This document shows, in pieces, positions 33,913 to 43,499 of a stretch of 64,000 nucleotides of DNA. The stretch is from an uncultured cyanobacterium (GTDB lineage: Bacteria > Cyanobacteriota > Cyanobacteriia > PCC-6307 > Cyanobiaceae): the NCBI GenBank assembly GCA_903823115.1, contig CAIJRN010000052.1, forward strand, positions 28,285 through 92,284, in the 5' to 3' direction. The notes below the pieces were generated by a model, which did no database searches, had not been told where the DNA came from, and was given only the letters and a program-made list of their open reading frames with translations. How positions within the stretch are numbered: the first letter of the stretch is position 1; the number at the start of each line of letters is the position of its first letter. The position numbers and the translations under genes were made by a program.

Positions 33913-35268
33913 TCAGCCCAGGCCTCCCACCAGCGGCCACCAGCAGCTGGCCGCCACCTGCTGCTCCGGGCTGAGCTGGGCGCAGCGGCGCACCTCGGCC
34001 GCCTGGCTGTCGAGCAGGGAGCCGTGCAGGGCCTCCCCCATCCCCTGGCGCAGCAGGGCACTGGCCGCGAAGGCCGCCGAAGCCTGCTCCAGGCTGCCGG
34101 GCAGGCGCGACACCTGACCCAGCGGCAGGGCGGCCGGATCACCGCTCAGGGGAGGTGGCAGGCTCCGTTGTTGTCCCGCCAGGCCCTGCCGCACCAGCAG
34201 CTGCACCGCCCCCAGCAGCAGATAGGGATTGGCCCCGAGATCGCTCACCTTCAGCTCCAGATGAGCCGCGGCGCCATCGGCAGCGCTGGGGATCAGCCGC
34301 AGGGCCGCCTCGCGGTTCTCCACACCCCACACCTGGAACGGAGCCGACCAGGAGCTGGGCCCGAGCCGCAGATAGGAGACCGCCAGGGGACAGGCGAGGG
34401 CCATCAGGGCCGGCAGCTCCTCGAGCAGGGTCGCCAGCAGTTGCTGCCCCGCCTCGCTGAGCCCGGCGACACCCTCGCCGCCCTGCAGCAGCGGCTGGCC
34501 AGCGCGCTGAACGCTGAAGTGCAGATGGCCCCCATCCCCCACCCGCTCCAGGCTGGGTTTGGGGCTGAAACTGCAGCGCCAGCCGAAGCGCCGGCTGACG
34601 CGCTGGATGACGAGACGGGCCCGCACCAGCCGGTCCGCCGCCTCCAGAGCGGTCCCGGGAGCCAGGGACAGCTCGAACTGGGAGGCCCCGTATTCGGGGT
34701 GGAACTGCAGCCAGGGCAGCCCCGCCGCCTCGATCGCCTCCAGCAGCGCCGTGGCGTAGTCGAACCCCTCCACCAGTCGGTCGGCACCGTACGGACCTCC
34801 CGGCATCGCCGGTCGTGGCGCCGCACCCGGCTCGGCCTCAGCCACCAGCCACTCCAGCTCGAAACCCGCCTGCAGCGTCAGTCCCGCCGCCTCGAGCCCC
34901 TCCTGCTGACGGCGGCAGAAGTGGCGCTGGTCGGCGGCGTAGGGCTCACCGTTGCGTTGCCAGCGCTCCCCTGGTGCCCAGGCCCAGCCCCGGGCCGGGG
35001 CCAGGGGCGCCAGGGCCGCCGGATCGGCCTTCAAGCGCAGGTCGCCATCGGGCACGGCCAGCCTGTGGGCTGGATCGATGCTGCCGTCCGTGCCGAAAGC
35101 ATCCGCCACCGGCGAGAAGCCCACGCCCGTCCGCACCGCCTGCTGCAGATGGGCCAGGGGCACCACCTTCACCAGGGGCGCCCCGGCATGGTTCACCCAG
35201 GTGATGGCCAGCCAGCGCAGCCCCTGATCCGCCAGGGAGCTGGCGAGGGCGGCAGGGGAGAGGGTCAT
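33913..35268 (-). CDS. Glutamine synthetase family protein (GlnT/gamma-glutamyl-amine ligase-like)
   Basis: 'GFELEWLV', 'FHPEYGASQFELSLAPGTALEAADRLVRARLVI', 'FSPKPSLERVGDGGHLHFSVQ', 'HLELKVSDLGANPYLLLGAVQL'. Confidence 0.82.
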   Translation of the reverse strand: MTLSPAALASSLADQGLRWLAITWVNHAGAPLVKVVPLAHLQQAVRTGVGFSPVADAFGTDGSIDPAHRLAVPDGDLRLKADPAALAPLAPARGWAWAPGERWQRNGEPYAADQRHFCRRQQEGLEAAGLTLQAGFELEWLVAEAEPGAAPRPAMPGGPYGADRLVEGFDYATALLEAIEAAGLPWLQFHPEYGASQFELSLAPGTALEAADRLVRARLVIQRVSRRFGWRCSFSPKPSLERVGDGGHLHFSVQRAGQPLLQGGEGVAGLSEAGQQLLATLLEELPALMALACPLAVSYLRLGPSSWSAPFQVWGVENREAALRLIPSAADGAAAHLELKVSDLGANPYLLLGAVQLLVRQGLAGQQRSLPPPLSGDPAALPLGQVSRLPGSLEQASAAFAASALLRQGMGEALHGSLLDSQAAEVRRCAQLSPEQQVAASCWWPLVGGLG

Positions 35269-35271
35269 GGC

Positions 35272-36345
35272 TCAGGCCACTGCCAGCCGGCCCTCTCTCA
35301 GCTCCCGCACGGCGACGGCCAGGTGCTCCAGCAGCTCCAGCGTGGTGGGCAGATCGATGCAGGCATCGGTGACACTCTGGCCGTAGGTGAGCAGCGAGAG
35401 ATCGGTGGGGATCTTCTGATTACCTTCCACCAGGTGGCTCTCGATCATCACGCCCATCACGTGAACCGAACCGGCGCTGACCTGCCGGGCCACCTCCTGG
35501 AGCACCTCGCCCTGGCGGCGGTAGTCCTTGTTGGAATTGCCGTGGCTGCAGTCCACCATCAGCCGGGCCGGCAGACCCTCGGCCGCCAGCTGGGCCGCCG
35601 CCGCCTCCACCGCCTCGCTGTGGAAATTGGGGCCGGCCTTACCACCGCGCAACACCAGATGGCCATCGGGATTGCCGGTGGTGGTGACGATGGCGGCCTG
35701 GCCGTCCTTGTTGATGCCGAGGAAATGGTGGGACAGGGCCGACGCCTCCATGGCGTTGATGGCGGTGATGGTGCTGCCATCGGTGCCGTTCTTGAAACCG
35801 ATCGGCATCGACAGCCCCGAAGCCATCTCCCGGTGCGTCTGACTTTCGGTGGTGCGGGCGCCGATGGCGGTCCAGCTGATCAGATCGGCGATGTACTGGG
35901 GCACCACCGGATCCAGCAGCTCGGTGGCCGCCGGCAAACCCAGCTCCGCCAGATGCAGCAACAGCCCCCGGGCCCGTCGCAGGCCGGTGTTGATGTCGTA
36001 GCTGCCGTCGAGATGGGGATCGTTGATCAGGCCCTTCCAGCCCACGGTGGTGCGCGGTTTTTCGAAGTACACCCGCATCACCACCTCGAGATCGTCCCGA
36101 TGGCGGCGCTGGGCCTCGGCGATGATCGCCGCATAGTCCCTGGCAGCCGCCACGTCGTGGACCGAACAGGGTCCGACGATCACCAGCAGACGGTGATCGC
36201 CGGCATGCAGAATCGCCTTGATCCGTTCCCTGGCCAGCTGCACGGTGCGGGAAGCCTGCTCACTGATCGGCAGCTCGGCGTGCAGAACCGCCGGCGGCAC
36301 CAGGGGCCGGGTTTCCACCACGTGGAGATCGGAGGTGGGAATCAT
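35272..36345 (-). CDS. aroG: 3-deoxy-7-phosphoheptulonate synthase, class I (AroF/AroG type)
   Basis: 'IVGPCSVHDVAAARDYA', 'RVYFEKPRTTVGWKGLINDPHLDGSYDINTGLRRAR', 'MVDCSHGNSNKDYRRQ'. Confidence 0.94.
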   Translation of the reverse strand: MIPTSDLHVVETRPLVPPAVLHAELPISEQASRTVQLARERIKAILHAGDHRLLVIVGPCSVHDVAAARDYAAIIAEAQRRHRDDLEVVMRVYFEKPRTTVGWKGLINDPHLDGSYDINTGLRRARGLLLHLAELGLPAATELLDPVVPQYIADLISWTAIGARTTESQTHREMASGLSMPIGFKNGTDGSTITAINAMEASALSHHFLGINKDGQAAIVTTTGNPDGHLVLRGGKAGPNFHSEAVEAAAAQLAAEGLPARLMVDCSHGNSNKDYRRQGEVLQEVARQVSAGSVHVMGVMIESHLVEGNQKIPTDLSLLTYGQSVTDACIDLPTTLELLEHLAVAVRELREGRLAVA

Positions 36346-36553
36346 GCTGCGGAAGTGGGCAGACGAACCTGACGGACCAGCCTATGTGGCCGCAGCGTGA
36401 GCGACCGCGGTCTCCACAGGGACAACCCAGCAAACCCTGCCTGGAGGCCGAGGACGTTCCTGCTCGGGGGATGACACCAGCCGGGGTGTCACGCCAGGGG
36501 GGGGAGGAACAGGCTGCTGCAGCCTGCGAACTGATCCAGTTGGTGGCACTGGA

Positions 36554-37009
36554 ATGGTGGCCACTGAAGCGGGGAGTCCCGTCCCGATTAGCGTGAGACC
36601 CAGCTTCGACAGCCAGGCCAGCTTCACGATCGCCGCGGCGGTACTCCTGGCCCTGATCACCCTGTTCAGCAGTTACGACCATGTCAACCTGCCAGGAATC
36701 GGTACCGTTGAAGTACCGCAGCAGCTCGGATTACCTTGCCTCGTTGCCGCCGTGGCGGCGGCTGCTGGCGAGGCTCAACTGGCATCCCGTGCGCGAAATC
36801 GAGATCGAGACCGAGCGACTGAGAGCGAGGAAACTACAACTGCGGAGAGAAAGCGAGCTTTGGAGGCAAGAATCGATCAACAAGAGGCAGCTCGACGCGC
36901 AGATCAAAGCACTGTTCTCATCGGACGCTTCCTGCTCAATGCCAACCGCGCCAACCGACGACGGCTCGATGCCTTGATGAGCCTCCTGGAGAGCGAACCG
37001 CCCGGCTGA
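36554..37009 (+). other. Small overlapping ORFs (36554..37009 and 36681..36977); coding frame ambiguous
   Basis: TM-like N-terminus 'FTIAAAVLLALITLFSSYDHVNLPG' in frame A; high-GC3 coiled segment 'YLASLPPWRRLLARLNWHPVREIEIETERLRARKLQLRRESELWRQES' in frame B; 'LLNANRANRRRLDALMSLLESEPPG' back in frame A. Confidence 0.45.
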
Positions 37010-37141
37010 GGAGAGGTCAGGGGGGCCCGCTGCGCCAGGGCGCTCAGCCCCGGCCCGCCGCCAACCTGTCGCCATTGCCACCAAGGCGGGTACCGGCCAG
37101 AGCGGAAAATGGATCCATCGCCACGCGCAGAGCCGAACGGT

Positions 37142-39772
37142 ATGACGACCACCCCCCTCTCCCCCGCCGAGCTGCTGCCCGCCTATCGCGCCGCCGCGGC
37201 CGAGCGTGAGGCCCTGGGGGTGCCGGCCCTGCCCCTGAGTGCAGCCCAGGCCCAGGCCCTCACCGAACTGCTGCAGCAGCCCCCCGCCGGCGAGGAGGCC
37301 TTCCTGCTGGAACTGCTGAGCGAGCGCATTCCGCCTGGGGTGGATGAGGCCGCCTACGTCAAGGCCACCTGGCTGAGCGCAGTCGCCCAGGGCAGCGCCA
37401 CCAGCCCCCTGGTGTCCCCCATCGCAGCGGTGCGGCTGCTGGCGACGATGATCGGCGGCTACAACGTCGCCGCCCTGATTGCCCTGCTGGCCAGCGCCGA
37501 TTCCACCATCGCCGCCGAAGCCGCCAGCGGCCTGAGCCGCACCCTGCTCGTCTACGACGCCTACAACGACGTGCTGGAACTGGCCGCCACCAACCCCTGG
37601 GCCAAGCAGGTGGTGGACAGCTGGGCGACAGCCGCATGGTTCACCGCCAAACCCCAGCTGCCGGCTGAGATCACGGTGACGGTGTTCAAGGTGGAGGGTG
37701 AAACCAACACCGACGATCTCTCCCCCGCCACCCACGCCACCACCCGCCCCGACATCCCCCTGCACGCCAACGCGATGCTGGAAACGCGGATGCCCGGCGG
37801 GCTGGAACTGATCGCCGAACTCAAGCAAAAGGGCCATCCCGTCGCCTACGTGGGCGATGTCGTCGGTACCGGCAGCTCGCGCAAATCCGCCATCAACTCG
37901 GTGCTGTGGCACACCGGCACCGACATCCCCCATGTGCCCAACAAGCGCAGTGGTGGTGTGATCCTGGGCGGCAAGATCGCGCCGATCTTCTTCAACACGG
38001 CCGAGGATTCCGGCGCCCTGCCGATCGAATGCGATGTCAGCGCTCTCAACTCCGGCGATGTGATCACGATCCGCCCCTACGACGGCACGATTGAACGGGC
38101 TGCCGGCGAAGCGAATGCCGGCGAGATCGTCGCCCAGTTCGAGCTCAAACCCAGCACCATCACCGATGAAGTGCGCGCCGGCGGCCGCATCCCGCTGCTG
38201 ATCGGTCGCTCGCTGACGGACAAGGTGCGCGCCCAGCTGGGCCTTCCCCCCAACGATCTGTTCATCCGCCCGGCCCCCCCCGCTGACAGCGCCAGGGGCT
38301 TCACCCTGGCCCAGAAAATGGTGGGCAAGGCCTGTGGCCTGGCCGGCGTGCGACCCGGCACCAGCTGCGAGCCGCTGATGACCACCGTCGGCTCCCAGGA
38401 CACCACCGGGCCGATGACCCGCGATGAGATGAAGGAGCTGGCCTGCCTGGGCTTCTCGGCGGACCTGGTGATGCAGAGCTTCTGCCACACCGCCGCCTAT
38501 CCCAAGCCGGTGGACCTCAGGACCCACGCCGAGCTGCCCGATTTCATCAGCTCCCGCGGCGGCGTCGCCCTGCGCCCCGGCGACGGCATCATCCACAGCT
38601 GGCTCAACCGCCTGCTGCTGCCCGACACCGTCGGCACCGGCGGCGACAGCCACACCCGCTTCCCGCTGGGCATCTCCTTCCCGGCCGGCTCGGGCCTGGT
38701 GGCCTTCGCCGCCGCCATCGGCGCCATGCCGCTGGACATGCCCGAATCGGTGCTGGTGAGGTTTTCAGGTCAACTGCAGCCGGGCATCACCCTGCGCGAT
38801 GTGGTCAACGCCATCCCCTATGTGGCGATCCAGCAGGGCCTGCTGACAGTGGCAAAAGCCGGCAAGAAAAACATCTTCTCCGGCCGGATCATGGAGATCG
38901 AAGGTCTACCCGATCTCAAACTGGAGCAGGCCTTTGAACTCACCGATGCCACCGCCGAACGCTCCTGCGCCGGCAGCACGATCAAGCTCTCGGTGGACAC
39001 CGTGAGCGAATACCTGCGCAGCAATGTGGCGCTGATGAAGAACATGATTGCCCGCGGCTACCAGGATGCCCGCACCCTGGCCCGCCGCATCAAGGCGATG
39101 GAGGCCTGGCTGGCCAAGCCGGTGCTGCTGGAGGCCGACAGCGATGCCGACTACGCCGCCGTGATCGACATCAACCTCGATGAACTCAAAGAACCGATCC
39201 TGGCCTGCCCCAATGACCCCGACAACGTCAAGCTGCTCTCAGAGGTGGCTGGAGCGCAGATCGATGAGGTGTTCATCGGCTCCTGCATGACCAACATCGG
39301 CCATTACCGCGCCGCCGCCAAGGTGCTGGAGGGCCAGGGTGCCAACACCGCCCAACTCTGGGTCTGCCCGCCCACCCGCATGGATGAGGAGATGCTGAAA
39401 GAGGAGGGCTACTACGCGATCTTCGAAGCCGCCGGCAGCCGTATGGAGATGCCCGGCTGCTCGCTCTGCATGGGCAACCAGGCCCGGGTGGAGGACAACA
39501 CCAGCGTGTTCTCCACCAGCACCCGCAACTTCAACAACCGCCTCGGCAATGGCGCCCAGGTGTATCTGGGCAGCGCCGAACTGGCGGCGGTCTGCGCCCA
39601 GCTGGGTCGCATCCCCTCCACGGAGGAGTATCTGGCGATCGCCGCGGCCAAGATCGATCCACTGGCCGATGAGCTCTACCGCTACCTCAACTTCGATCAG
39701 ATCGAAGGCTTTGAAGACAGCGGCCGGGTGGTGAGCGCCGAGGACGAGGCGAAAGTGCTGGCGGAGGTGTAG
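37142..39772 (+). CDS. acnB: Aconitate hydratase B
   Basis: '[19 protein letters not shown]'-type region (here [19 protein letters not shown]), '[25 protein letters not shown]', '[19 protein letters not shown]', '[14 protein letters not shown]'. Confidence 0.96.
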   Translation: MTTTPLSPAELLPAYRAAAAEREALGVPALPLSAAQAQALTELLQQPPAGEEAFLLELLSERIPPGVDEAAYVKATWLSAVAQGSATSPLVSPIAAVRLLATMIGGYNVAALIALLASADSTIAAEAASGLSRTLLVYDAYNDVLELAATNPWAKQVVDSWATAAWFTAKPQLPAEITVTVFKVEGETNTDDLSPATHATTRPDIPLHANAMLETRMPGGLELIAELKQKGHPVAYVGDVVGTGSSRKSAINSVLWHTGTDIPHVPNKRSGGVILGGKIAPIFFNTAEDSGALPIECDVSALNSGDVITIRPYDGTIERAAGEANAGEIVAQFELKPSTITDEVRAGGRIPLLIGRSLTDKVRAQLGLPPNDLFIRPAPPADSARGFTLAQKMVGKACGLAGVRPGTSCEPLMTTVGSQDTTGPMTRDEMKELACLGFSADLVMQSFCHTAAYPKPVDLRTHAELPDFISSRGGVALRPGDGIIHSWLNRLLLPDTVGTGGDSHTRFPLGISFPAGSGLVAFAAAIGAMPLDMPESVLVRFSGQLQPGITLRDVVNAIPYVAIQQGLLTVAKAGKKNIFSGRIMEIEGLPDLKLEQAFELTDATAERSCAGSTIKLSVDTVSEYLRSNVALMKNMIARGYQDARTLARRIKAMEAWLAKPVLLEADSDADYAAVIDINLDELKEPILACPNDPDNVKLLSEVAGAQIDEVFIGSCMTNIGHYRAAAKVLEGQGANTAQLWVCPPTRMDEEMLKEEGYYAIFEAAGSRMEMPGCSLCMGNQARVEDNTSVFSTSTRNFNNRLGNGAQVYLGSAELAAVCAQLGRIPSTEEYLAIAAAKIDPLADELYRYLNFDQIEGFEDSGRVVSAEDEAKVLAEV

Positions 39773-39787
39773 GCGACCAGCCGATCC

Positions 39788-40585
39788 TCAACGGGCCATC
39801 AGCAGCCGGTAGGCGGCATCCAGACGCAAAAAGGCCTCGGCATCACCGCCCAGGTCGGGATGGTGGTTCTTGGCCAGCTGTCGGTAGGTGCGCTTGATCA
39901 GGTCCCGGCTGGCGCCGGCCTCCAGGCCCAGCAGCCGAAGCGCCTCGCCGCGCGGATCGGGCGGCGCTGGCTTCCGCTTCGGCCTGGCGCCTGCGGAGGG
40001 ACCATCGGTGGGGTCGCCGGTGGCGCTGTGGTTCGCGGTGCGCGTACCCCGGCGCTGTTCTCCCCTCTCCAGCCGTCGCCGCAGCTCCACCACCACCCGC
40101 AACGGTTCCTCGCTCAGCCACTCGCTCGCCCGCGGGCCGTAGAGGGCGAAGGCGGCGCGCACCGCCCAACGGCTGCGGCTGTGGGGCCCCCGCAGAGCAG
40201 CCTCCAGCTCGGCGCCGAGACCGGCCTGTTGCCGATTGAGCCCCTCCTCCAGGCTGAGGGCGGGGTTCCAGGCCTGGGCGCGCAGCTCCTCCACCAGGCC
40301 CCGCAGGCCCCCGGGCGGGCCGATCCGCAACCCGGACCAGCCGGGATGGCGGGCCATGGCCTGCCCCCAGCGCTCCACCAGCTGGGAGGTGATGGTGGGC
40401 GCCGCCCCGTTGCTGACCCGGCTGCCACCGTCCTGGGGGCGGGGCTGCCGCAATTGCTCCAGCTGCTGGCGCAGTTGGCGCACCTCCCGGTGCAGGGACG
40501 CGTTCTCAGCCAGTAGACCGTCCAGATTGGCGGTGACCGGCTGGCGGCCAGGACCTGGCCGCCAGCGGCGGGGATCAAAACCCAT
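39788..40585 (-). CDS. J-domain (DnaJ-like) protein with C-terminal J domain
   Basis: 'EALRLLGLEAGASRDLIKRTYRQLAKNHHPDLGGDAEAFLRLDAAYRLLMAR' (HPD motif); N-terminal coiled-coil. Confidence 0.82.
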   Translation of the reverse strand: MGFDPRRWRPGPGRQPVTANLDGLLAENASLHREVRQLRQQLEQLRQPRPQDGGSRVSNGAAPTITSQLVERWGQAMARHPGWSGLRIGPPGGLRGLVEELRAQAWNPALSLEEGLNRQQAGLGAELEAALRGPHSRSRWAVRAAFALYGPRASEWLSEEPLRVVVELRRRLERGEQRRGTRTANHSATGDPTDGPSAGARPKRKPAPPDPRGEALRLLGLEAGASRDLIKRTYRQLAKNHHPDLGGDAEAFLRLDAAYRLLMAR

Positions 40586-40700
40586 CCGGACCGCCCCGAG
40601 GACCAGGTGAATCCCATTGTGGTGGAAGCCCCCGCGGCCGCCGCTCAGCGGCGCCGGAAGGGCCCAGGGCTCCAGAAGCTGGAGGCTGATCCCGGTACCC

Positions 40701-41156
40701 CCTGAACCAGGAAACCCTGCGGTTCAAGCCCGCCGTGCCCGAGCCCGGCCCACGGTGCTGGCCTTCCCCAGCACCTACGCGGTGGGGCATCACCAGCCTG
40801 GGGGATCAGCTCGTGTGGGCCACCCTCGCCCGCCGCGCCGATCTCGATGTGCGCCGCCTGTTCACCGACCAGGGCGACCCGGCGCACCGCGATCCCGAGC
40901 TGGTCCGCCTCTCCCTCAGCTGGGAGCTGGATGGCCCGGAGTTGCTGGATCTGCTCGAACGCCAGCGCATCCCCCTTTGGAGCCACCAGCGCGGCGGGCG
41001 CGATCCGATCGTCTTCGGCGGCGAACCGGTGCTCACCGCCAATCCCGAACCGCTGGCCCCCTTCCTCAATGTGGTGCCGCTCGGCGTCAAGGCTTTGAAG
41101 ACAGCGGCCGGGTGGTGAGCGCCGAGGAAGAGGCGAAAGTGCTGGCGGAGGTGTAG
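40701..41156 (+). pseudogene. Chimeric pseudogene: 5' part of a radical-SAM gene fused to a 68-bp copy of the acnB 3' end
   Basis: 40701-41086 parallels 43524-43915 of the intact radical SAM gene with a 7-nt deletion and a 1-nt insertion; 41089-41156 matches 39705-39772 (acnB C-terminus and stop) at 67/68 positions. Confidence 0.88.
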
Positions 41157-41177
41157 CCGAACCGGGGCAGCCAGCCT

Positions 41178-42872
41178 CTAGGGATTGGCCAAGAACTCAG
41201 GATAGAGCTGACGCCAGAATCCACAGAAATGGGCCGCATCCGCATCGTGCAAGGCTGAACGCTTCGGCACCAGCAGCATCACATCATCCTTGCCGGAGTT
41301 GTATACCGGCCAGGCAGGTAGCCCCTTGGCCATAGGCACACCCTGAGTCGCAAAACTCGCAACCAATGCCTGCATCTGGCCTGCCAGGAGCTGGGAATCG
41401 GCAGGCAGATCAGGGGCATCCATACGCTTGGTATTGGAGAGATTGGGGAACAGATAATTGAGCGCAGCTGAATGCACGGCGCCAAAGTCCATGCCGGGAT
41501 CAGGCTTGGCAGCAATGCCGACGCCAAGCACCAACGCCTTGGGATCAGCAAATTCAAACTGATAAATCGGCACCTTGGCAAAACGCCGAAAAGCGCTGGC
41601 GGTATGCAAGTAGAGACAGTTGTTGATGCCCACCGCCGGGTTGTAGTGAGACATCACCGAACCGACCTGCTCCGGCGCCCGCTGCGGATCCTGCAGCGGG
41701 AAACGAGCCAGAATCTGCTGCGGCCGATCTTCGTTGATCTGATCAGGTGTATAGCCGTACTTGCCAATCAGTCTTTGCTTGTAGTTCCCCGCAGTCACCA
41801 CCCGCGCAGGGTCCTGGGACTGCTGGTCGTAGCCGATATAAAGCCGTAGCTCATCCCTTGCCCCACCCATCAACAACGGCACCTTCATCACCTGACCATT
41901 GCGCAGCGCATCCCGAACGGTGCGCGGCGTGGCCTGGACAGCCCCGATCGAGGGGCCAAACGACATGGTCTTGCCTGCCGTCACCTCGCCACCGACCTGT
42001 ACCAGGCGCTGCACCGGGATGCGGCGTAAGCAGGCCAGGGCGTCGCCGACCTTGTCACAGCCCAGCCTGGCCGCGATCGGCAGACCCACCTCTTGCTCAT
42101 AGGTCTGCACCGAAGGCAAGGAAGCCAGGCAGCCGCCACTGATCACCAGCGCCTGATGAAAGAGACCTCGTGACAGCTCGGGTGCGGCGAGATGCATGCA
42201 GATTGAACCCGCCCCGGCCGACTCTCCACCCAGGGTGACGTTGGCCGGATCACCACCGAAGGCGGCAATGTTGCTCTGGACCCAGCGCAGGGCCTGCCGC
42301 TGATCCAGCAGGCCCAGGTTGCCATTGGTGGCCGAATCAAAGGCTGGATGGGGCATGAACCCCAGCACCCCGAGCCGATAGTTGAAGCTCACCACCACCA
42401 CGCCCTGCCTGGCCAGGGCATCGAGCCGATAGAGATTGGAGCCACCGCCCACGAAGGCACCGCCGTGGATCCAGACCAGCACCGGCAATCGCCGCCCGAC
42501 AGGACGCCGCTGCGGCACACTCACATTGATGCTGAGGCAGTCTTCAGCGTTGCTGGCCTCGGTGAGATTGAACCGTGCCTCCTGGGGACAGGCGGGCCCG
42601 AAGGCGCTGGCATCGCGCAACCCGGACCAACCTTTGGCGGGTAGCGGCAAGGTCCAGCGCTTGTCTGCCGCCGTGGAGGCGGCGTAGGGAATGCCGCGGA
42701 ATTCGATCACGTCGTGACGCCGCACGCCGCGCAGCCATCCCTGCTCGAGCTTCACCTTGGCGGGCTGATTCAGCAGCGGCTCCATGCCCCCCTTGGCCCG
42801 GGCGACCTGGGGAGGAAGCAGGGCCAGCGAGGGAAGGGCCAGGCCCAGACTCAACCAGGCCATGGCTTGCAT
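41178..42872 (-). CDS. Carboxylesterase/lipase family protein (type-B esterase), probably secreted
   Basis: 'DCLSINVSVPQRRPVGRRLPVLVWIHGGAFVGGGS', 'VTLGGESAGAGSICMHLAAP' (GESAG nucleophile), signal peptide after MQAMAWLSLGLALPSLALL. The ORF can start further upstream at 42938 through repeats. Confidence 0.87.
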   Translation of the reverse strand: MQAMAWLSLGLALPSLALLPPQVARAKGGMEPLLNQPAKVKLEQGWLRGVRRHDVIEFRGIPYAASTAADKRWTLPLPAKGWSGLRDASAFGPACPQEARFNLTEASNAEDCLSINVSVPQRRPVGRRLPVLVWIHGGAFVGGGSNLYRLDALARQGVVVVSFNYRLGVLGFMPHPAFDSATNGNLGLLDQRQALRWVQSNIAAFGGDPANVTLGGESAGAGSICMHLAAPELSRGLFHQALVISGGCLASLPSVQTYEQEVGLPIAARLGCDKVGDALACLRRIPVQRLVQVGGEVTAGKTMSFGPSIGAVQATPRTVRDALRNGQVMKVPLLMGGARDELRLYIGYDQQSQDPARVVTAGNYKQRLIGKYGYTPDQINEDRPQQILARFPLQDPQRAPEQVGSVMSHYNPAVGINNCLYLHTASAFRRFAKVPIYQFEFADPKALVLGVGIAAKPDPGMDFGAVHSAALNYLFPNLSNTKRMDAPDLPADSQLLAGQMQALVASFATQGVPMAKGLPAWPVYNSGKDDVMLLVPKRSALHDADAAHFCGFWRQLYPEFLANP

Positions 42873-42882
42873 TCGTAACAGC

Positions 42883-42928
42883 ACAGCCTTTCTTGTCTGG
42901 ACAGCCTTTCTTGTCTGGACAGCCTTTC
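42883..42928. repeat. 18-bp tandem repeat (ACAGCCTTTCTTGTCTGG, about 2.6 copies)
   Basis: Read directly: two full copies plus acagcctttc. Confidence 0.95.
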
Positions 42929-43109
42929 GCAACACCACAATCTTCTCGACGATTTCACTCGGTCTAGCAAGCTAGCCCAGTCCGTACCCACGGCTCCTGC
43001 ACCAACGCCTGCAACGTCCACAACCACTGGCTCCGTGGCCACCCCCTTTTTTTGTCAATCTCTGGAGATCACGTCTGCCAAGATCAATCCCCTGGCTATC
43101 GGATCAGCC

Positions 43110-43499
43110 ATGTTTGAGAATCCATGCCACATCCTGGAGCAGGTGTTTGCAGCCCTTGATCGCCGGGATGCCGACGCCATCGTCGAGCTGATGGCAGCCG
43201 ATGTGGTTCTGGTGGATGAAATCAGCCGCCGCTGGCTCAAGGGCCGCGACGAGGTCGCCGACCAGCTCCGCACCATGCTGGCGGCCACCTCCAGCGTGAA
43301 CAGCCGCCTCAGCGATCTGCACAGCCGCCCCCTGGGCAGCGACGCTGTGCTGGTGACCGGCTGGCTGGATCAGCGCTACTGCCTCGACGGCCAGGACCAG
43401 ACCATCACGGCACCCTTGAGTGCCTGCCTGGAAGCCGAACAGGGCGGATGGCGGTTGGTGAGCCTGCACGCCGTGCCGCTGGTTGAGAATCAGAACTGA
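43110..43499 (+). CDS. SnoaL/NTF2-like protein
   Basis: 'MFENPCHILEQVFAALDRRDADAIVELMAADVVLVDEISRRWLKGRDEVADQLRTML...DAVLVTGWLDQRYCLDGQDQTITAPLSACLEAEQGGWRLVSLHAVPL'. Confidence 0.7.
   Translation: MFENPCHILEQVFAALDRRDADAIVELMAADVVLVDEISRRWLKGRDEVADQLRTMLAATSSVNSRLSDLHSRPLGSDAVLVTGWLDQRYCLDGQDQTITAPLSACLEAEQGGWRLVSLHAVPLVENQN

Noticed and set aside
36421-36500. Rho-independent terminator at the TGACACC hairpin
   Set aside because: No T tract on either strand after the stem; kept only as an undefined hairpin.
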